Shown piece after piece: positions 26,101 through 32,972 of a stretch of DNA of 64,000 nt. Position 1 is the stretch's first letter; each line of letters begins with the position of its first letter. The stretch is from Nipponacmea schrenckii (taxonomy: Eukaryota; Mollusca; Gastropoda; Lottiidae). Location of the stretch: the NCBI GenBank assembly GCA_030562195.1, contig JAUJPP010000012.1, forward strand, positions 9,238,001 through 9,302,000, given 5' to 3'. Position numbers and translations under genes: made by a program. The notes under the pieces are model-generated. The model did not search any database. It was not told the DNA's origin and saw nothing but the letters and a program-made list of their open reading frames with translations.

Positions 26101-27427
26101 ATCGAAAAATATTAAGTATGAGTTATTGCCCTTGTTCCATAAAACGTGTTTGATTTTTGTCTCGTAAGCACTCTACATGGCACAATTCTTGACCGATTTT
26201 GATGAAACTTGGTGTGAGAGTGTGTTTTGACTCAAGGATGAATCCTATTGAAAATCAGCGAAATTGAAAAATATTTAGTATGAGTTATTGCCCTTGTTCT
26301 TGAAAACGCGTTCAATTTTAGCTTCTAAACACTCTAGAAAGAATAATTCTTAATGGATTTTGATAAAACTTGGCTTGAGTATTTGTTTTCTCCCAAGGAT
26401 GTACCCTATTGAAAAAAAGATAAATCGAAAAATATTAGTGTCAGTTATTGCTCTTGTTTTCGAAATCGCTTTCAACTTTTGACATTCATTTTTGACAGAA
26501 ATTGTTTAATATCACCCAAGGAAGAGCCCTATTAAAAATTCAAAATATTATTAAGGGTGAATACTATTGCAAATCATAAAAATACCGAAAAATATTTAAT
26601 GAGTTGTTATGAGGAAGAATTCTTGACAGATTTTAATGAAACTAAAGACCCTAGAAAAAAGTATATGGTGGAAGGTTGAATATTTCATTCCACTAATTAT
26701 TACTGTACTGAAAAGTTTTTATTCAAAATCAATGCTGCCAGTGGGCGTCTATTACCTTGCATGGCAAGCTATCTTATAATTACATGGACATGTATATATA
26801 TTCGGCTATATTTAGACTATAAGTTGGATGATCTGTACTTTTAACATTAATGGAACAATCTATTACAGTACATGTAGTCTGATTCTGAAATCCCATATAT
26901 AATATAAATGTATAGCTGTAATTAAGCTATCGGGCAATGAAGAGAATATTTCTATAAATATTTCCCTTATAGGCCACCAGTTAAAACATTCCCATTTTGT
27001 AACAATCGCTTAAAAAAGGAGGAGTCCCTTTCTGTGTTATTGGTCTTAATTTCTATTATAGATATTATCCAGATGACGTTTTATTCAATCAAACTAAAGA
27101 TGCGTATGAAATAGATTTTATAGAACAATTAGCCTGTAGATATGTATGGCTGCCAAAATATAAATATGGTACAAGGTAATTACAATGAGTAATGTTTTTC
27201 AGCTTATTTGTTACTATGGCACAAGAATTATCAGGTTGTTTTTTAGCTGATTGAAATGTGACATCTAATTCAGCATCACATACTTTGTTTATTTCAGGAC
27301 AACCACTATTGTATTAATTGATGGTCGAGGATGTTGTAATTATATTGAAAAAACTCTTGTTACCCCAGTTGATGTTGAAAATCCACAATTTATTACCAAG
27401 TCATTCTGTTTTCAACTCTCAGACTAA
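5126..27427 (+). CDS. TANGO2: Transport and Golgi organization protein 2 homolog, 7 coding exons
   Basis: Coding exons: 5126-5267, 5473-5589, 5946-6060, 7496-7566, 24122-24275, 27062-27175, 27298-27427 (stop TAA). They sum to 843 nt, 280 residues; human TANGO2 has 276. All junctions restore TANGO2 frame and similarity: MC at the start, then NNRDVTWDRP, KLADFW, GGTWLG, GRGFLVSNYLTT, YNGFHL, FYDKPWKK, and YGTRTTTIVL near the C-terminus. Five introns are GT-AG; intron 2 uses GA at its 5' end (see separate entry). TANGO2 belongs to the NRDE/Ntn-hydrolase-like family, is found in cytosol, mitochondria and Golgi, and human loss causes metabolic crises; its reaction is unsettled. Cys2 is kept, but the NRDE motif reads NRDV (residues 24-27). 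Intron 4 is 16.5 kb of nested repeats. The upstream ATG at 5081 lies before the acceptor at 5114 and is not used here. Confidence 0.93.
5590..5595 (+). other. Non-canonical GA 5' splice site of TANGO2 intron 2
   Basis: Exon 2 codes through GRG and must end at 5589 to join exon 3 at 5946 (acceptor tgtag, 5941-5945) and read GRGFLV, matching the family. The intron then begins gaaagt. The nearest GT, at 5594, would shift the frame and reach a stop within a few codons of exon 3. GA-AG introns are very rare but known, for example in FGFR genes. A single GT-to-GA change or a base error is the alternative. Confidence 0.7.
6447..6701 (+). mobile_element. Fragment of satellite-bearing element, head plus one degenerate unit
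   Basis: It begins with the family head tttttatacgcccacatg, its partner gtggacgtatattgtcgtc, and a degenerate GTCC region, followed by one diverged B-type satellite unit (tgataaggcggcaatcaagt, then gagttattgc). It is truncated at the junction with the next repeat at 6702 and lies in TANGO2 intron 3. Confidence 0.7.
6702..7280 (-). repeat. Inverted copy of the repeat at 19805-20339 + 21947-22150
   Basis: Read on the minus strand, this block matches 19805-20339 followed directly by 21947-22150. Shared landmarks include ctcattaattagagccaa, the cacgtgaccaaatgac region, ggttacgtcatgatttatc and the accctaccgtgggaattcc block. Here the sequence is continuous (tattttattattagtgagtt), so it shows the uninterrupted state of the locus that holds the insertion at 20340-21946. 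It has no coding capacity. Confidence 0.85.
7382..7474 (+). mobile_element. TA microsatellite and orphan tail of satellite-bearing element
   Basis: A short (ta)n run is followed by ggcaacccatctttaac and then the family tail, gtaggcgtatgtaaccttgcctggcaagctatctt, degenerate at its left side. The tail ends about 22 bp before TANGO2 exon 4, so it supplies part of the sequence upstream of the exon 4 acceptor. Confidence 0.65.
7766..8785 (+). mobile_element. Satellite-bearing element, type A, plus orientation
   Basis: The head (ttatacgcccacatg then ggtgggcgtatattgtcgtc) is followed by GTCC/GTCG microsatellite (7828-7850) and then six type A units, each roughly 148-163 bp. Landmarks in every unit are gattttgatgaaacttgg, aaggatgaacc, tattgaaaatcagc and gttattgcccttgttcttg. 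At 8780-8790 the array flips to the reverse orientation. No protein is encoded. Confidence 0.82.
9169..10680. mobile_element. TTAA-flanked TIR element 1 (MITE) carrying a nested element
   Basis: The termini are gggggttgacaa and ttgtcaaccccc, flanked on both sides by TTAA (9165-9168 and 10681-10684). The interrupted satellite unit reads ccattaagaattgttc elsewhere, so TTAA is the duplicated target. Without the nested 466-bp element the length is about 1,042 bp. A reverse-complement copy is at 44496-45548. TTAA duplication is typical of piggyBac and Kolobok superfamilies; no transposase is present, so this is a non-autonomous copy. Confidence 0.85.
9733..10198. mobile_element. TTAA-flanked TIR element 2 (466-bp MITE), copy 1
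   Basis: The ends are tgggataataggcgttagaa and, inverted, ttctaacgcctattatccct, with TTAA at 9729-9732 and 10199-10202. The empty site is seen in the other copy of the host element near 44990-45000 (gttgttaaaagatt, reverse complement). Copy 2 at 21389-21854 has the same length and nearly the same sequence, which indicates recent movement. It is non-coding. Confidence 0.88.
10821..11640 (+). mobile_element. CCGGAAGT-rich element, deleted copy
   Basis: It contains repeated accggaagt motifs, the ctcaaatgtcaaggtcattt and ggtcaaggtcgcgagatata blocks, aactgcgcatgcgcaac, and an end at gggctagcgagcttccc. It is the reverse complement of much of 17480-18556 but lacks the segment present at about 18220-18400 there. 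No coding frame is visible. Confidence 0.75.
11641..14452 (-). repeat. Type B satellite array, 161-bp unit
   Basis: Well preserved units recur every 161 bp (actaagtcaagggcaataac at 13944, 14105 and 14266). Each contains accaagtttcattaagatc, cctctattgtggatacaa and gacgcgtttttac. The left part (11640-12200) is a more diverged B variant. The array belongs to an outer satellite-bearing element whose other end is at 16270 or 16627; its own tail is missing at 11640, where the CCGGAAGT element abuts. It includes the degraded block at 12640-13860. Confidence 0.88.
12640..13860 (-). repeat. Deletion-riddled block inside the 161-bp array
   Basis: The same B units can be followed here (aatccaatgct, accaagtttcat, gggcaata fragments), but bases are missing every 5-15 positions, almost always as deletions. 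Flanking units at 12540 and 13861 are near-perfect and the transition is abrupt on both sides. This looks more like a poorly polished long-read consensus through a repeat than natural decay. Confidence 0.7.
14453..15612 (-). mobile_element. Complete satellite-bearing element, type B, nested
   Basis: Read on the minus strand it starts ttatacgcccacatgaatat, goes through gtggacgtatattgtggttg and a GTCGG/GTCTG microsatellite (15540-15570), then about six B units, and ends gctgccagtgggcgtatgtt with the tail hairpin cttgcctggcaag and ctatc. It lies inside the larger B array: the unit is cut after aataactaaaa and continues at ctgtttattcgataatttc. At 1.16 kb it is the most complete reference copy here. 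Confidence 0.85.
15613..16627 (-). mobile_element. Type B array with two further element heads
   Basis: Two array segments each end in (gacg)n microsatellite (16188-16226 and 16540-16580) followed by ggggcgacggcaatatacgt and the head palindrome tttccatgtgggcgtataaa (ends near 16270 and 16627). One element has therefore inserted beside or within another. The microsatellite gives open frames rich in RPSV repeats on the minus strand; these are not genes. Confidence 0.8.
16628..17480 (+). mobile_element. CCGGAAGT-type element, second subfamily
   Basis: Landmarks: gtcattgaaggtcaaggtca, ttctgttcccaacaagtttt, cacttccggtttggatt, acaccggaagctgggtgacc and gagttgggctagggagcttc. The reverse complement of most of it is at 52740-53440, in DLG1 intron 4. 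It meets the first subfamily at about 17400-17490, where gagtggcaaatttctaattt and tgccactcaataac form a local dyad. Confidence 0.72.
17481..18965 (-). mobile_element. CCGGAAGT-type element, first subfamily, fuller copy
   Basis: Reverse-complement relative of 10821-11640 with an extra internal segment. It ends in cggagctgttcacagttcta, a hairpin (gaactg/cagttc) followed by CTAG and T, near 18965. The 52175-53835 copy shares this terminus. A hairpin followed by CTAG resembles a Helitron 3' end, but no 5' TC terminus was established, so the class is open. Non-coding. Confidence 0.65.
18966..19754 (-). repeat. Type A satellite fragments with an element tail at 19450-19510
   Basis: Reverse-orientation A units (aagaacaagggcaataactc) continue from 18970 to 19380. 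A tail sequence follows: gatagcttgccaggcaaggt (about 19452), then cgcccactggcagcac. A plus-orientation A fragment follows at 19600-19745 and is close to 24950-25090. These are broken element ends, not coding. Confidence 0.7.
20340..21946 (-). mobile_element. Satellite-bearing element, type B, precisely inserted
   Basis: It starts at the tail (gatagcctgccaggcaaggt, then acgcccactggcagc) and ends at gcgtataaa, with B units between; the GACG microsatellite and head palindrome are deleted. It contains the 466-bp TTAA element at 21389-21854. The empty site at about 6907-6935 shows that flanks aataaaatacaa and aatcaattttcagacg are contiguous without the element, so no clear target duplication was made. 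Confidence 0.85.
21389..21854. mobile_element. TTAA-flanked TIR element 2 (466-bp MITE), copy 2
   Basis: It has the same length and orientation as 9733-10198 and differs at only a few bases by eye. TTAA occurs at 21385-21388 and 21855-21858. The host B unit reads gacgtgatgtaaataagtc at about 15230 without the insert. Non-coding. Confidence 0.88.
22151..24121. other. TANGO2 intron 4, right part, no feature recognised
   Basis: About 2 kb with several taggcct motifs and short open frames (for example at 23059-23313) that show no recognisable protein signature. It ends in the exon 5 acceptor attag at 24117-24121. Confidence 0.5.
24312..26774 (+). mobile_element. Satellite-bearing element(s), type A, with two heads and one tail
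   Basis: Heads occur at 24312 (aatacgcccacatgaaatgg, GTCC microsatellite at 24360-24392) and at 25264 (atacacccgcatgaaatggg, GTCC/GTCT at 25315-25352). A units of about 160 bp follow, and a single tail (gctgccagtgggcgtctatt, then catggcaagctatctta) lies at 26733-26774. The arrangement fits one element nested in another with one tail lost, or a tandem copy. It begins only about 36 bp after TANGO2 exon 5 and fills most of intron 5. Confidence 0.82.
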
Positions 27428-27574
27428 TATACAAGATAAGCTGTTAAACTTCAAAGATGCTTGTCACCTTTCTAATGTTATAATACACAAATTGATAATA
27501 AGATGATTATAAACTTTCTGCTGAGGACTATGATTGGCTGTATTCACAAGAAAGTTGGCTATTGCAGCCAAGGT

Positions 27575-27580
27575 ATTAAA
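27575..27580 (+). promoter_or_regulatory. Possible TANGO2 poly(A) signal, ATTAAA
   Basis: ATTAAA lies 148 bp after the TANGO2 stop and before the transposon at 27624. No AATAAA occurs between the stop and this point. A weak assignment. Confidence 0.3.
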
Positions 27581-27623
27581 AGAAGCTTGACATTATGATT
27601 ACATACGAAACTATGTTTGATTC

Positions 27624-28230
27624 TAAAGGCCCTTTTATACAGAGCGCGAACCCGAACTTGAACTCGACCCCGGACGAATGATCAATATGAAAAATAACGA
27701 GTCCGTTTATACATCGGTAAACGAGAACACGAACAAATTTTGGTTCGCGCGGAAATCCGCCGAGAATGCCTCTTGAGCGATTTTTTAGGAGATGGTTGCG
27801 AGAACTTAATGCTCAACCAATCACAGCTTAGGATTTTGTCCAGTTTACATTGACTGCAGGTCATAAATTATATTGCAACATACTCACTGTAGCTGCAAGC
27901 AACGTGCATGCATATACACACACCATACAGTACAATACCCACAAGATACTTTACTCATCATGTCTGAGGACAAAACGGAACAGGTCATTAAGTTGCCAAA
28001 TTGCACTTCTGACATTCATAAATATTCCTTTTGTTAGGATGAAAAGGCAGTTCCTCTAGGAGATGATTTCTCCATATTCTGGCCACCTCTGCCATTTTGA
28101 TAAATGGCTTCGGTATTTTAGGGGGAATGATAGAACACGCACTGTGTTAGGACAACAATTTCTAACGAAATTCGCGCGGAAATCCGCCTAGTTCGGGTTC
28201 GGGTTCGCGCTCTGTATAATTGGGCCTTTA
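27624..28230. mobile_element. TIR element (MITE), about 600 bp
   Basis: The left end taaaggcccttttatacaga with gcgcgaacccgaac is matched in inverted form by the right end gttcgggttcgcgctctgta, taattgggccttta. The inverted ends are about 35 bp with few mismatches. An inner 18-bp block, ttcgcgcggaaatccgcc, occurs near both ends (27741 and 28171) in the same orientation. TA at both outer edges may be the target duplication. There is no transposase. Confidence 0.8.
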
Positions 28231-28499
28231 CGCATGAAAATAATCCTCACAAACGATTCACACCAATTTGTACAAGTACATTCCAAATTGTAGGTGTAGC
28301 TATCTTATCTCTACTTAAAACCAAGTATTTTCAATTTTTAATCAAAATTTCCTGTATGAGCCCTAATGTTCATGCACGTGTACTCAACATGTTAACGCCC
28401 TTGACTATTTCATTATTTATAAAGGTGCTATATTGTTCCTCAAGTTTACATATACTGTATTGTGCCCAATTCTTGTTAACTTAAAATGGATTGTAGAAA

Positions 28500-28738
28500 T
28501 TAAAAGATAAAATGGCCTTCCGAAAATGATGAATATTCCGACGACCGTGATGATATGTTTTTGAAGGCATATCAAGAGGTTGAAAAGCATTATACACTTT
28601 TGGACAAAGGTAACAGTGTGTATATTTTGACTGATAGTGATGAAGAATTGATAAAGGCGATGTGAAGATAAATTTAAAGTTTCAGTTGGTCAAAATATCT
28701 TACGCGAGATGTTGAAACCCTGGATTAAGTTCTATGAA
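28500..28738 (+). pseudogene. Unidentified coding-like block with one frame change
   Basis: From about 28507 a frame reads an acidic stretch (ENDEYSDDRDDMFLKAYQEV, then KHYTLLDKGNSVYILTDSDE) to a TGA near 28662-28665. The next frame continues in similar style (KFKVSVGQNILREMLKPW, IKFYE) to a TAA at 28737. A possible acceptor gattgtag precedes it. Codon choice and amino-acid mix look protein-like, unlike surrounding noise, but I do not recognise the family. It may be a terminal exon or remnant of a gene, or a transposon relic. Mildly confident that it once coded. Confidence 0.4.
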
Positions 28739-28956
28739 TAAAGTATGAGTGTATTTAATGTGAATAGTTGTCAATCTAATCCCATTTTGGAGACTCATGT
28801 TATTTACAACGAGCCAAGAGTCCAATATTTGGAGTCCATTATTGATGTTGGATATTGGTCCACAAAGATCAAAGGGCGGCGTCAGTATTATCAATTTTCG
28901 GTTTTGTACACTTTTTTGAGACAGTAGTTCATTAACAATGTTAAATTAATGAAATT

Positions 28957-30737
28957 AAAAATCGAAACTAAATTGCCGCCATAGATTGTGCACAATTTCA
29001 GGATCAAAACATTTTACGTCAAAAAACGAAAATCTTAAAAGCGATTACATTTGGTGAAATGTAAATATCCCTTTTTTCGTATACAGCAATTCTATATCTA
29101 GTGAGACAAATTAAAATAATGATGGCTATTAATTCGTATGATTTAATTGTTAATATGTAACAATGAGAACTTTGTGGTCTGTCAACCGATGTGTCATCCC
29201 ATTACCTCCCTTGATTGTAAGCATTACTGTTAGGCCTATTACAAGCCATGATTTGAGGAAAGAATTTAGATTTAAATTTGAATAGCAGAATTTTTAAACT
29301 CTTGGTTTTTGCACTTCCAACATCTTCTAAACCTTGGTTCGTTGAAAGTCAGAAAATGTAGGCTATTGTTTATTAAGAGGGTGCTGATAAAGGAAAGTTT
29401 GGCAGGCAACAAAATTCAACTGTCTCGTAGCATTTAGTCAAAAAGACCGATAGACTATTCAACTAATAATAAAAAAGATAGCAATGCAATGCATTGAAAT
29501 ACGCCCAAATGGCAGCCATACTACAGATACATATGTTAAAGATTTTTCTACGTTTAACTATATATCTCGGTAAAAAGTATCCTACAACACAAAAATCAGA
29601 TCAGATCAACTTTAAGTCCCCAATAACCCACATGCCAAATATTTTAATGACACCATATCTAACAAACGTTACAGAAATAACATGATGGCGATTAGCAGTA
29701 AGTCATGCTAGTTTACCAGGAAATTTATCGCAGGAATTATTAATTGATGCACGACTTTCACAAAAGGTTTGCTTCTATTATAAAAGATACATTCACAATT
29801 TCAAGCCGGTCGTCGGCAGATGTCAAGTGTTCTGAAGTTAAAACTAAATAAAACTTAGGTCTAATAAAACCAACGTTTACAAGCGATATCTAATTTAGGC
29901 TAAATAAATTCTAGTAAGATAAAACCTTTATTAGGCCTACCGGTATTTAAATATTTTGTCGATATGAGGATATGGCCCTCCAACATAATGTAGGGTAGGA
30001 CATCCATTTCAGAATTTGACCTACTTAATCGGAGATTTTCTTTGGAAAGTCAGTCGATAAGACTGTCGTCAAGATATTGATTCTCACTATTTTACATGTC
30101 ATAATAACATTGTTTGACAAATGCACTGCATACTTTGATAATATAATAACACAAACACAAACCTTCGTGAAATATAAAAAGAAAGAAATAAGATCGACAT
30201 AATTTATTAAATTTTAGACTCGACAATCCAGTCCTTCTGATATCTATGTAATAGTAATTAGTCTGGGTGACAGAGACTACAATTCGCGGGTTTATTGAAT
30301 TCACGCGTTCGGATTGGTTGTGACGTCAAAAAGGGGAGGTCTGTCGAATTGTCAATATGTCGGCTGGAAAATAAGTACAAGACTGTTACCCTGAAGTTTT
30401 ATACTATATCTCGACCAAAAATTGTCCGATCAGCACCAAAATCAATAGGGATCCTCTTTGTAATGTTATTAACCCATATAACAAAAATCAAAAAGATCCA
30501 TTGTGAATTGTATACTGTAGAGTGAGTACAAGAAAAATGTGAACAGACACACAGACACACACACAGACAGACAGACAGGGGTGATCACAATATACGACCA
30601 AAATACATTTTGGGCGTATAAAAAAGGGAGATTTTGACCAAAGAAAATCGATCCAAAAATATTCGTTTTTTGACGTTAAATTTCTTGATCCAGAAATTGT
30701 GCACGATCTTTGGCCGTAATTTAGTTTCGATTTTTAA
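28957..30737. repeat. Inverted arms flanking a nested element
   Basis: 28957-29032 and 30663-30737 are reverse complements at roughly 85% by eye (aaaaatcgaaactaaattgc, attgtgcacaatttc, acgtcaaaaaacgaa). They may be the terminal repeats of a 1.8-kb element or a foldback, with the 29477-30622 element inserted between. Confidence 0.65.
29477..30622 (-). mobile_element. Satellite-family ends around a different core
   Basis: Left end gatagcaatgcaatgcattg, then acgcccaaatggcagcc; right end with (acagacac)n and (acag)n at 30543-30578, ggggtgatcacaatatacga, and ttttgggcgtataaaaa. The termini and microsatellite position match the satellite-bearing elements, but the core has no 160-bp array. It is a variant subfamily that may show the ancestral or a replaced core. 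Confidence 0.7.
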
Positions 30738-30839
30738 GTCTTTTCTGACCCCTTTCGGAAATTCGGAATTTTACACCCACCGTTTGAAGGGCCATTATTT
30801 AAGTTACATAAAGCGTAGCTTATAAGACAGTTTTCGTAC

Positions 30840-31250
30840 TGTTTTTGTACTTTCTGTATCTCTTACCTACAACCCCACTAAAAATCAGCAAAATTGAAAA
30901 TTACTTAAATGTGTTTAATTTTTAAGTCATAAACATTCTAGAAGACACTATTCAGGAGGAATTTTGATGAAATTTGGTGTGAATGTTCGTAATCACGGCT
31001 GAGATGAGAAACCTATTGAAAATCAATATATACTTAATAGTAGTTGCTCCATTCATTTCATTTCCTTAGCAGATTTTGAAAAAAACTTGGTAATATTATT
31101 CATAAGAACCCCCACATTCAAGAAGTGTACAACTGATCTTTTAATTGACTGAATATTTCATTCTCGCGATTTCTACTGTTCTGTCAAATACTTTAATTTA
31201 AAAAATCAAAGCTGCCAGTGGACATATATTACCTTACAAAGCTATCTTGT
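30840..31250 (+). repeat. Degenerate type A unit and element tail
   Basis: Recognisable pieces: aaaatcagcaaaattgaaaa, gattttgatgaaatttggtg (approximate) and a tail gctgccagtggacatatatt, accttacaaagctatcttg. It is the 3' remnant of an old type A element lying between TANGO2 and NDUFA9. Confidence 0.6.
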
Positions 31251-31799
31251 GAATGTTGTGATTTCTTAACAATTGTGCCACAATGAAAAAATATGTTCAA
31301 AAACTAATAAGAACCTTCAAGGTTTGTGTTAATTATTTATACTCATACTCTCTACAGGTAGTGTGTGAAGTATCATAGGGTGTAAAAATGTGAAAATCAG
31401 CTACTGGTCAGCATTCCAATTAGACAAGGACTGAAAGGTGTACCAGATTGAAATTTGTATCAGTTTTCTAAAAACTGTTTGATATCAATCTAAGGTTGCG
31501 TTCTACAGTATTCTCTGATTGTTCTGCAAATTGAGCAGACCTGCTTTTATCTCTGCTGTACAGATTCTAAAGTACATTTGAAGCTCAAGAATGGACAAAC
31601 TAATATATTCAATTCTATAACAAAGGTTAATAATGTCCTGTTAATAAAAATTGGAGAATAATATTTGTAATGCGAAACAAAAACAATATAGACATTTTTT
31701 ATCATGTGAATAATTTATGCAATAGTTTTCTCTTGTTAACAACTTGCTATTTAATATATTTTCTTTCCATTTTTGTCTTTCATAAACATCAAAAAATTC
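31251..31799. other. NDUFA9 3' flank
   Basis: No gene seen. It holds the presumed 3' UTR of NDUFA9 on the minus strand. Confidence 0.45.
31750..31755 (-). promoter_or_regulatory. Possible NDUFA9 poly(A) signal, ATTAAA
   Basis: On the minus strand ATTAAA lies about 45 bases after the NDUFA9 stop codon, a usual place for cleavage signalling in a short 3' UTR. No closer AATAAA was seen. Confidence 0.35.
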
Positions 31800-32972
31800 T
31801 TAAACAAAGGCAACCCTATTAGGTCGTGGTGGTTCAACATATTCTCCAACATCTTTCTTGTGACCAAAATGTCTGTATTCTTTTAAATCAAAAAGAGCTC
31901 TATCTTCTATATTAGTCAGTTGAATTCCAAGGTCTTCTAATGTGGGACAATCAGTTGTTGTATCTGTTATATGTAGAACTTCTAACATATCTGTGGTAAT
32001 TTTTTTACCATATAAATTATTTTCATGCCATAGCTTAACTTTCAGCTCATAAAGGAAGTTTATATCACTAATAGTGGTACTATCTTGAACAATATCTAGA
32101 AAGAACTGGACCAAATCATGTAAATAGTATCGATGGGGGCCAATAGCTTCAAATGTTTTACCATCAGCATCTGAATCATAGATAGCCTGCATAACTCCCT
32201 CTGCAACATCACCGGCATAAACAGGCTGCTTGATAGTTTCTTGGCCCTTCTTCCACAGACGTATTTCATCACCCAATTTTCTGTACTGACTATAAAAGGA
32301 ACTTGAAAATTTGTCGGCAGAACCTGTCATAGTAGCTGGTCTAAAAATAACCGCTTCAGGAAATTCTTCTCGAACAGCCAATTCACCTCTATATTTACTT
32401 GCCAGAAAATCAGAACCATCTGGTAAAAATATTTCTTGAGGTTTGACTGAACAATTGAGAGCTGAAAAATGAATCAACTTTTCCACTCCACATTCTTTAG
32501 CAATTCTGGCAATATCTTTTGCGCCTTGCACATGTACATCATCATATTTAAAACATTTAGTTTCAAAATCTGAGCCAATCAAATTGATAACAACATTAGA
32601 ATATTTCATTGACTTGTATAATGAATCTTCATTTTGTAAATGAAATTGGTTGAATAAGACCTGTCCAAGGTCACCACACACTGCAAAATGATCAACATCC
32701 CATGTAGCTCCTCTGTATGGTATAATTATTTGAGATCCAACCCTGCCTAATTTTGATACAATATACCGGCCAAACTGACCAGTTGATCCAAACACAGTGG
32801 CAACAATACCACTGAAGGATGATCTTCCACCACGCCCTCTCTTCAAAGATGTCAAACTACTGGTGTCTCTCTTCTGGGATGTGAATTGACTACCAACAAC
32901 CCTTGGAGCTTGATGAACAACCTTAAAGCTACTGCTTATAGCTTTATTCACATTTATTATGGATGCCATCAT
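31800..32972 (-). CDS. NDUFA9: NADH dehydrogenase (ubiquinone) 1 alpha subcomplex subunit 9
   Basis: A 390-residue atypical short-chain dehydrogenase/reductase-like protein of mitochondrial complex I (Q-module junction), which binds NADPH structurally rather than catalysing. Human NDUFA9 is 377 residues. The N-terminal 50 residues are Ser/Lys/Arg-rich with almost no acids, a likely mitochondrial presequence. The Rossmann motif GSTGQFG is at residues 62-68; VGSQIIIPYRG, DLGQVLF, SNVVINLIG, GVEKLIHFSALN, EEFPEAVIFRPATMTG, KQPVYAGDVAEG, DADGKTFEAIGP and the late LEDLGIQ all match the family. The whole coding sequence is one exon, whereas vertebrate orthologs are split into many exons. The first of two adjacent Met codons (32972) was taken as start; the second would serve equally. 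A possible 5' UTR acceptor (tgcttttag, minus strand) lies just upstream. Confidence 0.95.
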   Translation of the reverse strand: MMASIINVNKAISSSFKVVHQAPRVVGSQFTSQKRDTSSLTSLKRGRGGRSSFSGIVATVFGSTGQFGRYIVSKLGRVGSQIIIPYRGATWDVDHFAVCGDLGQVLFNQFHLQNEDSLYKSMKYSNVVINLIGSDFETKCFKYDDVHVQGAKDIARIAKECGVEKLIHFSALNCSVKPQEIFLPDGSDFLASKYRGELAVREEFPEAVIFRPATMTGSADKFSSSFYSQYRKLGDEIRLWKKGQETIKQPVYAGDVAEGVMQAIYDSDADGKTFEAIGPHRYYLHDLVQFFLDIVQDSTTISDINFLYELKVKLWHENNLYGKKITTDMLEVLHITDTTTDCPTLEDLGIQLTNIEDRALFDLKEYRHFGHKKDVGEYVEPPRPNRVAFV

